Of a DNA stretch of 64,000 nt, positions 8,451 to 16,891 are shown piece by piece. Every line of letters begins with the position of its first letter. Position 1 is the stretch's first letter. The stretch comes from Mycobacterium sp. URHB0044 (GTDB lineage Bacteria > Actinomycetota > Actinomycetes > Mycobacteriales > Mycobacteriaceae). Below the pieces are notes generated by a model, which did no database searches, was not told the origin of the DNA, and saw nothing but the letters and a program-made list of their open reading frames with translations. The translations under genes were made by a program, and so were the position numbers. The stretch covers positions 1 through 64,000 of the forward strand of contig NZ_JIAW01000032.1 in assembly GCF_000620625.1 (NCBI RefSeq), in the 5' to 3' direction.

Positions 8451-9838
8451 CTGAACTGGTTCGTGAATCCGCACTGTACATCGGCGGAGAATGGGTGCCC
8501 GGTCGTGGCGCTGACTGCGAAGTGGAGAATCCCGCCACCGAAGAGACGATCGGAATCGTCACGCAGGCCTCGCGCGAAGACGTCGACGGTGCGTTGGTCG
8601 CTGCGCGCGACGCGTTCGACGGCTGGTCCGCCACGCCGGTTGCAGAGCGGGCGGCCGCACTACGCCGTCTACATGACGTGATCACCGAGCGGGCCGAGAC
8701 CTTCGCTTCCTTGATCCATCGCGAGCAAGGATCCCCGCCACCGGTGGCGCGCAGGGTGCACGTGGACACGCCGTTGTCGGTCCTGGCGCGAACCGCGGAG
8801 GCCGTCGAGGAGTTCACGTTCCGGTCGGAGCTCGCCAACTCGGTCATCTTGCGGGAGCCGGTCGGTGTGGTTGCCGCGATCACCCCGTGGAACCTTCCGC
8901 TTCACCAGATCATCGTCAAAGTCGTTCCCGCCCTGGCCGCCGGCTGCACGGTCGTCCTCAAACCGGCGGCGCTGACCCCGCTGACGGCGTTCGAACTGGC
9001 CCGCGCGTTCGAGGTCGCGGGGTTTCCGGCGGGCGTGATCAACCTCGTCACCGGCGGCGGGCGCGACGTGGGTGACCAGTTGACGCGCAGTACCCTCGTC
9101 GACCACGTGTCGTTCACCGGCTCCACGGCGGTGGGCCGGCAGGTCGCCGTGGCTGCCGCGGAAACGGTCAAGGGCGTGACTTTGGAGCTGGGTGGCAAGT
9201 CGGCCAGTGTCGTGCTGTCGGATGTGTCCGACGAGACGCTGGCCAAGGCGGTCAAGGTCACTGTGGCCAACTGCTATCTCAATGGTGGTCAGACATGCAC
9301 CGCGTTGTCGCGGCTGATCGTGCCCGCCGATCGGCTCGCTCAGGCCGAAGAACTCGCCGCGGCAGCCACCGACAGGTACGTTCCCGGCGAACGGCTGGGA
9401 CCGCTGATCTCCGCCGGACAGCGCAAAGAGGTCGAAAGCTTCATCACCCCAGGGAAGATCGTCAGCCGGCCGCACGAACTGCCTGACCGCGGCTACTACG
9501 TCACGCCCACGGTTTACAGCGAGGTGGCCCCCGATTCCCGGCTGGCACAGGAAGAGGTCTTCGGCCCGGTGCTGTCGATTCTGGTCGCCGAGTCCGATGA
9601 CGACGCCATCGAGCAGGCCAACGACTCGATTTACGGGCTCGGGGGCGCTTTGTGGACCGATGACACCGATCGGGCGCTGGATTGGGCGGCACGTATCCGC
9701 ACCGGCCAGGTCGACATCAACGGTGCACCGTTCAACCCTCGCGCTCCGTTCGGCGGCTACAAGCAGTCCGGCTTGGGCCGCGAGATGGGCGACTACGGCA
9801 TCGCCGACGTCCTCGAGATCAAGGCGGTCCAACGGTGA
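8447..9838 (+). CDS. Aldehyde dehydrogenase
   Basis: 463 residues, slightly shorter than the common ~490. It keeps TPWNLPLHQI, FTGSTAVGR, the base glutamate in LELGGKSAS, the nucleophile in GGQTCTALSR, EEVFGPVLSI and the terminal PFGGYKQSGLGREMG. It oxidises an aldehyde to an acid with NAD(P)+. ATG 8447 overlaps the CoxG stop by ATGA; AGGAGG lies at 8431-8436. Its stop overlaps the GTG of the alcohol dehydrogenase that follows. The adjacent alcohol and aldehyde dehydrogenases suggest a primary alcohol to aldehyde to acid sequence. Its substrate is not identifiable. Confidence 0.92.
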   Translation: MTELVRESALYIGGEWVPGRGADCEVENPATEETIGIVTQASREDVDGALVAARDAFDGWSATPVAERAAALRRLHDVITERAETFASLIHREQGSPPPVARRVHVDTPLSVLARTAEAVEEFTFRSELANSVILREPVGVVAAITPWNLPLHQIIVKVVPALAAGCTVVLKPAALTPLTAFELARAFEVAGFPAGVINLVTGGGRDVGDQLTRSTLVDHVSFTGSTAVGRQVAVAAAETVKGVTLELGGKSASVVLSDVSDETLAKAVKVTVANCYLNGGQTCTALSRLIVPADRLAQAEELAAAATDRYVPGERLGPLISAGQRKEVESFITPGKIVSRPHELPDRGYYVTPTVYSEVAPDSRLAQEEVFGPVLSILVAESDDDAIEQANDSIYGLGGALWTDDTDRALDWAARIRTGQVDINGAPFNPRAPFGGYKQSGLGREMGDYGIADVLEIKAVQR

Positions 9839-10947
9839 GCGAGGGGTATCGCGTCGAGATCGACGCGCTCGTGATGCGGTCGCCGGATGCGCCGATGGTG
9901 GTGGAGCGCATCGGGTTACGCGATGTCGGGCCCAATGATGTGAGAGTGCGCATCGATGCCACGGGTGTGTGTCACTCGGATCTGTCGCTAGCACACGGAG
10001 TGTTGGCGCAGCCGCTGCCTGCCGTGCTCGGGCATGAAGCGTGTGGCACGGTACTGGAAATCGGTTCGGAGGTCACCGGGGTAACGGTGGGGGAGCGGGT
10101 GATCCCGCTGTGGATTACACCGTGCGGCGACTGCATGCACTGCGTCCGCGGCGAGGCGCACCTGTGTGTGACCGGTTCCGCGCGCGGCGCCGAACCGTAC
10201 GCGCTCAGCGCCGCGGGGGAGCCGATCTATCCGGGTTTGTCGGTCGGTTCCTTTGCCGAACAGACGGTGGTGCCGGCGGCCGCCGTGGTGAAGGTTCCTG
10301 ACGACATAACGTCGGCGCAGGCGGCGCTGTTGGGCTGCGCCGTCACGACGGGAGTCGGTGCGGTAACCAAGACGGCCGCCGTAACGCAGGGCTCATCGGT
10401 ACTGGTCGTCGGTCTCGGTGGTGTTGGTCTTGCGGCTGTGCAGGGGGCGAAACTCGCTGGCGCGTCCACGATCATCGCGACCGATCGCAACCCGGCCAAG
10501 GCCGATCTGGCCCTGAAACTCGGTGCCGACCATTTCGTGGCTGCCGATGACGACACCCGCAAGGCCGTGCGTGGGCTGACCGGAGGTCAGGGCGCCGACT
10601 ATGCCTTCGACTGCGTCGGCTCGCCGACGACGATCCGGGCTGCGTGGGGAATGGCACGCCGGGGCGGCAGCGTCTGCGTCGTGGGCATCGGCGGCAAGGA
10701 CGACAAGGTCGTCTTCAGCGCGCTGGAGTTGTTCCATTTCGCGCGCACGTTGACCGGTTGCGTCGCCGGTTCGCTGGACGCGGCCCACGACATGCCGCGC
10801 TACTTCGAGCACGTGCGAGCCGGCCGCCTGGACCTCGCGGCAATGGTGACCGGCCAGGGCCATCTCGGTGACGTCGAACGGGCTTTGGCCGATATGGTTG
10901 TCGGACAGGGCATCCGCACCCTGATCACACCCTCCGGGGCACGGTGA
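9835..10947 (+). CDS. Zinc-dependent alcohol dehydrogenase (MDR superfamily)
   Basis: 370 residues. The catalytic zinc ligands are C46 (GVCHSD) and H67-E68 (GHEACG). The structural zinc lobe is C97, C100, C103 and C111 (PCGDCMHC...LC). The cofactor fold appears as VVGLGGVGLAAVQGAKLAGA, with TDRNPAKA favouring NAD. This resembles class III/aryl-alcohol type dehydrogenases. GTG 9835 overlaps the ALDH stop (GTGA). It would interconvert an alcohol and the aldehyde used by the upstream ALDH. The next gene also begins with a GTGA overlap, so the genes are translationally coupled. Confidence 0.92.
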   Translation: MSEGYRVEIDALVMRSPDAPMVVERIGLRDVGPNDVRVRIDATGVCHSDLSLAHGVLAQPLPAVLGHEACGTVLEIGSEVTGVTVGERVIPLWITPCGDCMHCVRGEAHLCVTGSARGAEPYALSAAGEPIYPGLSVGSFAEQTVVPAAAVVKVPDDITSAQAALLGCAVTTGVGAVTKTAAVTQGSSVLVVGLGGVGLAAVQGAKLAGASTIIATDRNPAKADLALKLGADHFVAADDDTRKAVRGLTGGQGADYAFDCVGSPTTIRAAWGMARRGGSVCVVGIGGKDDKVVFSALELFHFARTLTGCVAGSLDAAHDMPRYFEHVRAGRLDLAAMVTGQGHLGDVERALADMVVGQGIRTLITPSGAR

Positions 10948-11738
10948 AGATCGGCGCGCTGGCCGTCGAACCGGTCGACGACGGGACCGGCCTGGAACCG
11001 GCCCGCGAGTCATTGACCCGGCCGGGTGTACCGGACGCGTGGTCCTGCCACGAGCACCTGCTCGATTCGAGGGGCAACCTGAAGCTGACGGTGGGTGGCT
11101 TCCTGCTGCGCACCGCCGACCGGGTCGTCCTGATTGACGCGGGCGTGGGCACGATCAACAACGATAAATACCGCGGCGGTCAGTTCCTGGAAAGCCTGCG
11201 CGCGCTGGGCGTCGAACCAGAAGACGTCACCGACGTGGTGTTCACGCACCTGCATTTCGACCACGTCGGCTGGGCGACCAAGAAGGGCCAGGTCGTCTTT
11301 CCCAGCGCGACCTATCGTGTGCACGAGGCGGACTGGGCGCATTTCATCGAGGGATCGGACGCGGATCCCGGTGCGGTACGAAAACTGTCGCCGCTCGCCG
11401 ACCAGTTGGAGACGTTCGGCGCCGACACCACGATTGCGCCCGGACTGGACACCAGACACGTGCCCGGCCACACCCCAGGGTCGACGATCTTCGTGGTGTC
11501 GAGCCAAGGGCAGCGCGCGTTGCTGCTCGGCGACGTCGCGCACTCGGCCGTCGAACTCACCGATCCCACGTGGGAAGCCGTCTTCGACGTCGACCGCTCT
11601 GCGGCCCGACAGGCGCGGGCCCGGCTGATCGACGAACTCACTGACCGGCCTGACGTGCTCGCCGCTGCCCATTTCCCCGACCTCCGGTTCGGGCGCTTGA
11701 TCACCGTCAACGGTGAGCGCCAATTCCACTTCATCTAG
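10944..11738 (+). CDS. Metallo-beta-lactamase fold hydrolase
   Basis: 264 residues. The binuclear metal motif H101-L-H-F-D-H106 is intact (FTHLHFDHVGW). Further metal ligands are seen in HVPGHTPGS and LLLGDVAHS, with the final AAHFPD near the C-terminus. The overall pattern matches the lactonase/N-acyl-homoserine-lactonase-like branch, so a lactone or ester substrate is possible, but related enzymes include thioesterases and arylesterases. GTG 10944 overlaps the upstream stop (GTGA). It is embedded in the TetR-controlled operon. Confidence 0.85.
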   Translation: MKIGALAVEPVDDGTGLEPARESLTRPGVPDAWSCHEHLLDSRGNLKLTVGGFLLRTADRVVLIDAGVGTINNDKYRGGQFLESLRALGVEPEDVTDVVFTHLHFDHVGWATKKGQVVFPSATYRVHEADWAHFIEGSDADPGAVRKLSPLADQLETFGADTTIAPGLDTRHVPGHTPGSTIFVVSSQGQRALLLGDVAHSAVELTDPTWEAVFDVDRSAARQARARLIDELTDRPDVLAAAHFPDLRFGRLITVNGERQFHFI

Positions 11739-11753
11739 GGAAGGCAACACACC

Positions 11754-12518
11754 ATGGACCTCAAACTCACCGACAAGAACGTGCTCGTCACGGGTGCCGG
11801 CCAGGGGCTCGGTCGGGCCATCGGCATGGCGTTCGCGCATGAAGGTGCCAACGTCGCCTTTCATTACAACTCGTCGGCGGAGGGTGCGCAGGACGCGGCC
11901 AAGGAAGCCGCGAAGCTCGGCGTGAATGCAATAGCGGTGGGCGCGAACCTGCAGGACCACGCCGCCGTCGCGGCCGTCGTCGAGGACGTCAAGGCTCAAC
12001 TCGGTCCGGCCGACATCTTGATCAACAACGCCGCCGCTACCCAGAGCAAGCCGTTCCTGGAGACCACCGAGGAAGACTGGGCGCCGCAGATCGGCGTAAC
12101 CGTCGCCGGGACACTGCGCATCACCCAGGCGGTGGCCAGGCAGATGGTCGACAATGGCGGCGGCTCGATCGTCAGCCTGATGGGCGACTCCGGCCGCGTC
12201 GGTGAATCCCGGCTCCTCGTCACCGCGACCACACGTTCGACGACTGTCGGGCTGACCAAGTCGCTGGCAAAAGAGCTCGCCCGTTACAAGATTCGCGCCA
12301 ACGCCGTGTCCATCGCGCTCGTCCAGACCAACAGCCTGGACGCGCACACCGGCAGCGCCGACGACGAGAAGATGAAGCGCATCCTCTCGGCCTACCCGCT
12401 GCGACGGCTGGGTCGACCCGAGGACATCACCCCGACGATCCTGCTACTGGCCTCGCCGCTGTCGTCCTGGACCACCGGCCAGGTGGTCTCGGTCAACGGC
12501 GGCTACGCAATGCCATGA
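11754..12518 (+). CDS. SDR family protein with altered catalytic residues
   Basis: 254-residue classical SDR by length and fold. The cofactor motif TGAGQGLG (residues 13-20) and NNAA (91-94) are present. The catalytic YxxxK pair is missing: aligning the TKSLAKE helix places T157 at the Tyr position and R161 at the Lys position (TATTRSTTVGLTKSLAKE). Either the protein uses another mechanism, binds a ligand without redox chemistry, or works as a partner of another SDR. An ATG at 11754 follows a GGAAGG ribosome site (11739-11744). The stop overlaps the molybdenum hydroxylase start (ATGA). Confidence 0.85.
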   Translation: MDLKLTDKNVLVTGAGQGLGRAIGMAFAHEGANVAFHYNSSAEGAQDAAKEAAKLGVNAIAVGANLQDHAAVAAVVEDVKAQLGPADILINNAAATQSKPFLETTEEDWAPQIGVTVAGTLRITQAVARQMVDNGGGSIVSLMGDSGRVGESRLLVTATTRSTTVGLTKSLAKELARYKIRANAVSIALVQTNSLDAHTGSADDEKMKRILSAYPLRRLGRPEDITPTILLLASPLSSWTTGQVVSVNGGYAMP

Positions 12519-14857
12519 CAGCAGACGACGTCCAAGAAGTCGGAACCGTGGCGGCGATGGGCCGGGCAGTACGCCGCAAGGAAGACGCCCGGCTCATCAC
12601 CGGCCACGGTCGGTACGTCTCAGACCTCCAGCTGCCACGCATGCGTCACGTCGCCTTCATGCGCAGTCCCTACGGGCATGCGCGGATCACCGGCGTCGAT
12701 ACCTCTGTGGTGCTGACGATGCCCGGAGTGCACGGTGTATTCGTCGGCGAGGACTTCGCGCCGCTCGCGCTGCGCGCGCAGTCGGCCCTGCCCTCGTATG
12801 TCGAGACCGAGCAGCCGATTCTGGCCCGTCACAAGGTGCGGTTCTCCGGGGAGGCGGTAGCAGCCGTGGTTGCCGACGACCGCTATCTGGCCGAGGATGC
12901 CCTCGAGCGCATCGACATGGACTACGAACCACTTCCGGCGACGGTCACGGCGTGGGCGGCGCCAGCCGTACCGGTGCACGACGAAGCCCCCGACAACGTG
13001 TTGCTGGAGCGGACTTTCGACACTGGCGACGTTTCGGCGACCCTGGACGGCGCATACGTGGTGATCGAGAAGGAGCTCGTCACCAACCGGCACGCCGGCA
13101 ACCCGATGGAATGCCGCGCAGGCGTCGCGTTGTGGGATGCAGGCGAGGACAAGCTCACCTTCTGGTCTGGAACGCAAGTACCACACATCGTGCGGAACAT
13201 GCTCGCGGAGCTTCTCGGCTTGCCCGAGGGGAACATTCGTGTGATCGCACCCGACGTCGGAGGCGGATTCGGCACCAAGGCGGTGCTCTATCCCGAGGAC
13301 GTCGCCCTGTGCCTGATAGCGCGCGCGATGCGTGGGACTCCGATCAAGTGGGTGGAAGACCGAGCCGAACACCTGCTCGCGGCCACCCACGCCCGTGACC
13401 ACCGGTATCGCATCAGGGCCGGATTCGGCGTTGACGGCGATCTCTTGGCCCTCGACGCCGAGGTGACGTGCAACGTCGGCGCCTACTCCGTGTATCCGTG
13501 GACCGCAGGCATCGAACCGCTCATGGCGGGAGGCCTGCTGTCGGGGCCCTACCGGCTTCGCCACTACCGGTGCACGGTGCGTGGCGTCGCGACCAACACC
13601 TCGCCGTCGGGGCCATACCGCGGAGTCGCCCGGCCGGCCAGTGTGTTCGCGATGGAATCGGTACTGGACGCCGCCGCCCGAGAACTCGGAATGACGGGTT
13701 TGGACATTCGGCGCCGCAACCTGATCACGCGCGCCGAGATCCCGTACCGAATGCCGTCGCGCCTGGTCGACGACTCCGGCTGGTACGGCGAATGTCTCGA
13801 AAGAGCCGTGGCGGCAATCGGTTACGACGACTTCCTCGACGAGCAGCGGCGTCGGCGCACCGCCGGTGAGAACCCGATCGGACTGGGAGTCGCATGCTAC
13901 AACGAGCTGACGGGTCTCGGCCGTGCCGCCGCCGCCGGCCCACGCATGCCATTCCGCACGGGTCACGACGCATGCACGGTACGGGTCAATCCGGACGGCC
14001 GGGCCACCGTGCTGTCCGGCGTGACGTCGCAGGGCCAGGGGCTGGAGACGACCATTGCTCAGGTGGTGGCTGACGCGGTCGGCCTGCCGTACGACGACGT
14101 GGATGTCCGCATCGGTGACACCAACGAATCCCTTTGGGGCTTTGGCGCGTTCTCCTCGCGGCAGGCGGTTATCGGCGGCGGTGCCGCGCACCGTGCCGGC
14201 TCGGCCGTGCGGGACAAGATACTGCGGCTCGCGGCCTCACTCTACGAATCCGACGTCGAGAAACTCACCATCAGCGCCGGGCAGATCCATGCCCGCGGCG
14301 AGGAGAAGCCGCTGGGCGCACTGGCAGAACTCGGCCGCATCGCCTATCTGGAGTCCCACCGACTGCCCGAAGGCATCGAACCGGGTTTGGAAGCCACCGA
14401 GTTCTTCGATCCCATCCTGGGTGCGTTCTCCGCGGGCGCACAAGCCGCTGTCGTCGAAGTAGACTGCGCTACAGGGCAATTGACGATCCTCAAGTGGGTT
14501 TGCGTGGAAGACGCCGGCAGGGTCATCAACCCACAGGTGGTCGACGGCCAGATCGCAGGATCGATCGCCCAAGGCCTCGGCGGTGCGCTGTATGAGCACT
14601 TGATCTACGACGAGGCCGGAAATCTGTCCACGGGCACCCTGATGGATTACCTCATGCCCACCAGCGCGGAGGTGCCCGATCTGATCATCGACCACTTGTC
14701 GAAAGCCGCGGACAATCCGCTTGGCGTGCGTGGCGTCGGAGAGGGCGGCACTCTTGGACCGAACGCGGTCCTCGCCGGCGCGATCGGCGACGCACTGGGT
14801 GTGCAGATAACCCGGCTGCCGCTGACGCCGGCGGCGGTCTGGGAGGCATTGCGGTGA
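12515..14857 (+). CDS. Molybdenum hydroxylase large subunit (xanthine dehydrogenase / CoxL family)
   Basis: 780 residues, the molybdopterin-binding subunit of a heterotrimeric hydroxylase. It contains GHGRYVSDL at the N-terminus, the VGGGFGTK cofactor loop, PYRGVARPA and the C-terminal GVGEGGTLGPNAV with the catalytic glutamate. True CO dehydrogenases carry an AYRCSFR active-site loop; here the equivalent is PYRGVARPA, so CO oxidation is unlikely and hydroxylation of an organic carbon (aromatic ring, heterocycle or aldehyde) is the better guess. ATG 12515 overlaps the SDR stop (ATGA). The medium and small subunits are at 15585 and 16400, separated from it by a crotonase gene. Confidence 0.92.
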   Translation: MTADDVQEVGTVAAMGRAVRRKEDARLITGHGRYVSDLQLPRMRHVAFMRSPYGHARITGVDTSVVLTMPGVHGVFVGEDFAPLALRAQSALPSYVETEQPILARHKVRFSGEAVAAVVADDRYLAEDALERIDMDYEPLPATVTAWAAPAVPVHDEAPDNVLLERTFDTGDVSATLDGAYVVIEKELVTNRHAGNPMECRAGVALWDAGEDKLTFWSGTQVPHIVRNMLAELLGLPEGNIRVIAPDVGGGFGTKAVLYPEDVALCLIARAMRGTPIKWVEDRAEHLLAATHARDHRYRIRAGFGVDGDLLALDAEVTCNVGAYSVYPWTAGIEPLMAGGLLSGPYRLRHYRCTVRGVATNTSPSGPYRGVARPASVFAMESVLDAAARELGMTGLDIRRRNLITRAEIPYRMPSRLVDDSGWYGECLERAVAAIGYDDFLDEQRRRRTAGENPIGLGVACYNELTGLGRAAAAGPRMPFRTGHDACTVRVNPDGRATVLSGVTSQGQGLETTIAQVVADAVGLPYDDVDVRIGDTNESLWGFGAFSSRQAVIGGGAAHRAGSAVRDKILRLAASLYESDVEKLTISAGQIHARGEEKPLGALAELGRIAYLESHRLPEGIEPGLEATEFFDPILGAFSAGAQAAVVEVDCATGQLTILKWVCVEDAGRVINPQVVDGQIAGSIAQGLGGALYEHLIYDEAGNLSTGTLMDYLMPTSAEVPDLIIDHLSKAADNPLGVRGVGEGGTLGPNAVLAGAIGDALGVQITRLPLTPAAVWEALR

Positions 14858-15582
14858 TCACCACGGACCGACACGCTGCCGTTGGGATCATCCGCATCGA
14901 TCGGCACGAGCGACGCAACGCGCTCGACGTCGAGCACTGCGACGCTCTACGGGACGCGGTCGAGACGCTCGCCGCCAACGGCCCACGGGCGTTGGTGATC
15001 ACCGGTCGCGGCAGCAGCTTTTGCGCGGGCGCGGATCTCGGCGGCGTCTACGACGACGGATTCCGCGCGGCGCTGTACGGCATGCTGCACACCATCGCCG
15101 GATTGCCGATCCCTGTCATCGCAGCCGTCAATGGGCCCGCTATAGGCGCAGGGACTCAGCTCGCCATTGCTTGCGACCTCAGAGTCGGCGATGCCTCAGC
15201 CGCTTTCGCGGTGCCCACGGCACGCAACGGGTTGGCCGTGGACCCATGGACGGTGCGGCGACTCGCCGTCCTTGCCGGCGGCGCGACCGCTCGCGCGATG
15301 CTGCTCGGCGCTGCGCGGTTCGACGTCGAACGCGCATTGGAACGCGGACTCGTCGACCGCATCGGCGACTTTGCGGCCGCGTTGCGCTGGGCGAGTGAGA
15401 TCACCGGATACGCACCCCTTTCCCTGCGGTACTCGAAGAAGGCGTTGGACAAGCTCTTCGAACCCGACCACTGGGAGCCCGCGCTCGACGTCGCGTTCGA
15501 CGGATGCTGGCGCAGTGAGGACCTCGCCGAGGCCACGCGAGCCCGCGCCGAAAAACGCGCACCGCAGTTCCGAGGACGCTGA
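14854..15582 (+). CDS. Enoyl-CoA hydratase/isomerase family protein lacking the usual catalytic glutamates
   Basis: 242 residues, crotonase fold: FCAGADLGG (oxyanion hole) and NGPAIGAGTQLAIACD are clear. In classical hydratases two glutamates lie at the positions occupied here by Q (GTQLAIA) and T (VPTARNGL), so simple water addition is doubtful; isomerase, hydrolase or C-C bond chemistry known elsewhere in the crotonase superfamily is possible. GTG 14854 overlaps the large-subunit stop (GTGA). The gene splits the molybdenum hydroxylase operon, which suggests that its reaction directly follows or precedes hydroxylation. A canonical crotonase is encoded at 18856. Confidence 0.87.
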   Translation: MITTDRHAAVGIIRIDRHERRNALDVEHCDALRDAVETLAANGPRALVITGRGSSFCAGADLGGVYDDGFRAALYGMLHTIAGLPIPVIAAVNGPAIGAGTQLAIACDLRVGDASAAFAVPTARNGLAVDPWTVRRLAVLAGGATARAMLLGAARFDVERALERGLVDRIGDFAAALRWASEITGYAPLSLRYSKKALDKLFEPDHWEPALDVAFDGCWRSEDLAEATRARAEKRAPQFRGR

Positions 15583-15584
15583 CG

Positions 15585-16403
15585 ATGAAACCTGCCCCGT
15601 TCGACTACCTCAGGCCCGGCAGTGTCGCCGAAGCGGTGCGCGCGCTGGTCGACGCCGGGGGCGACGCCAAGCTGCTTGCCGGCGGACAGAGCCTCGTGCC
15701 CGTTCTCGCGTTGCGCATGGCCCGGCCGCGGGTGCTGATCGACATCAACCGCATTCCAGGGCTGTCCTCGATCACGCCACTGGACGGCGGGGTTCGGTTG
15801 GGCGGGCTGGTGCGCCACTGCATGCTGGCCGAACAGACCGACCACCCGTTGCTGGCCGAGGCGGCTGGCTGGATCGGGCATACCGCCATCCGGTCGCGGG
15901 GTACAACTGGAGGCAGCATCGCGCACGCCGATCCGGCCGCCGAGTTACCGGCAGTGGCCGCCGCCCTGGAGGCGAAGATCCACATCTCAGGCGTCGGCGG
16001 CGACCGCGTCGTCGGGGCCGCAAACTTCTTCACCGGTGCACTCGAGACCGTCCTGGCGGACGACGAGATGATCACAGCCGTCGACATGCCGCGGCCGTCC
16101 CGCTGGGGATTCTCCGAATTGGCCCGCCGCCATGGCGATTTCGGCCTTGTCACCGTCGTCGCCGCCGAGGTCGGGGGGATCTGGCGACTGGCGATCGGCG
16201 GGGTGGCCGGTGTTCCGGTGCGTCCGGGGGAGGCGGAACAGCTACTCAACGCAGGTGCGCCGGCCGAGCAGATTGCGGATGCGGCGGCTGCGGCGATTGA
16301 CCCGTCCAGCGACATTCACGCGTCGGCCGAATATCGGCGAGCGATGACACGGGAGTTCACCCGGCGGGCCGTGCGCCAGAGCGGAAGACAGGTGGCGGCA
16401 TGA
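15585..16403 (+). CDS. Molybdenum hydroxylase FAD subunit (CoxM-like)
   Basis: 272 residues, the medium subunit that passes electrons from the iron-sulfur protein to FAD. Signature segments are LLAGGQSLVPVLALRMARP and TTGGSIAHADPAAELP, which hold the FAD pyrophosphate and isoalloxazine. It starts 2 nt after the crotonase stop, and its stop overlaps the small-subunit start (ATGA). Together with 12515 and 16400 it completes a standard three-subunit enzyme. Electrons would go to a quinone or another acceptor; none is encoded next to it. Confidence 0.93.
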   Translation: MKPAPFDYLRPGSVAEAVRALVDAGGDAKLLAGGQSLVPVLALRMARPRVLIDINRIPGLSSITPLDGGVRLGGLVRHCMLAEQTDHPLLAEAAGWIGHTAIRSRGTTGGSIAHADPAAELPAVAAALEAKIHISGVGGDRVVGAANFFTGALETVLADDEMITAVDMPRPSRWGFSELARRHGDFGLVTVVAAEVGGIWRLAIGGVAGVPVRPGEAEQLLNAGAPAEQIADAAAAAIDPSSDIHASAEYRRAMTREFTRRAVRQSGRQVAA

Positions 16404-16891
16404 AGACCGAATTCTCGGTCAACGGTGAACGGCACGGCATCGACGTCGAACCCCGTCGAACGCTTGCCGACGCGCTGCGGGAGGATCTGGGTCTCACCGG
16501 CACCCATGTTGGTTGCGAACATGGGGTGTGCGGGGCGTGCACTGTGCTGGTCGACGGCGACCCGGTGCGCGCATGCCTGATGCTTGCCGTGCAGGCTGAC
16601 GGAAGCTCGGTAACCACAGTCGAGGGCATGGCCGCCGATGACGGCACGCTTCATCCGCTGCAGGAAGCCTTCTGCGACCACCACGGTCTCCAGTGTGGAT
16701 TCTGCACACCGGGCATGCTGATGTCGGCGCTGGACCTGTTGCACCGTGACCCGAGTCCCGACCGGGAGTGTATCCGTAAGCAGCTGTCGGGCAACATCTG
16801 TCGCTGTACGGGTTACGTGGGAATCGTCGACGCAGTGGCGGCGGCCGCCGAACAGATGAGTAACGAGCCCGACACCGAGGAGAACGCATGA
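16400..16891 (+). CDS. Molybdenum hydroxylase [2Fe-2S] subunit (CoxS-like)
   Basis: 163 residues with two iron-sulfur clusters. The plant-ferredoxin-type cluster uses C39, C44, C47 and C59 (CEHGVCGAC...C). The helical cluster uses C99, C102, C134 and C136 (CGFC and CRC). Length and motif spacing are normal for CoxS-type subunits. ATG 16400 overlaps the CoxM-like stop, and its own stop overlaps the thiolase start, both by ATGA. It carries electrons from the molybdenum site to FAD. Confidence 0.95.
   Translation: MKTEFSVNGERHGIDVEPRRTLADALREDLGLTGTHVGCEHGVCGACTVLVDGDPVRACLMLAVQADGSSVTTVEGMAADDGTLHPLQEAFCDHHGLQCGFCTPGMLMSALDLLHRDPSPDRECIRKQLSGNICRCTGYVGIVDAVAAAAEQMSNEPDTEENA

Noticed and set aside
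8669..9994. 441-codon open frame on the minus strand opposite the second aldehyde dehydrogenase
   Set aside because: Same reason: a shadow of a gene with intact ALDH motifs; the translation shows no domain.
12620..14191. Long (523-codon) open frame on the minus strand opposite the molybdenum hydroxylase gene
   Set aside because: It is antisense to a well-supported gene, has no ribosome site or known domain, and high-GC codon bias routinely leaves such frames open.
12515..16891. Carbon monoxide dehydrogenase
   Set aside because: The large subunit lacks the AYRCSFR loop of true CoxL and has PYRGVARPA instead.
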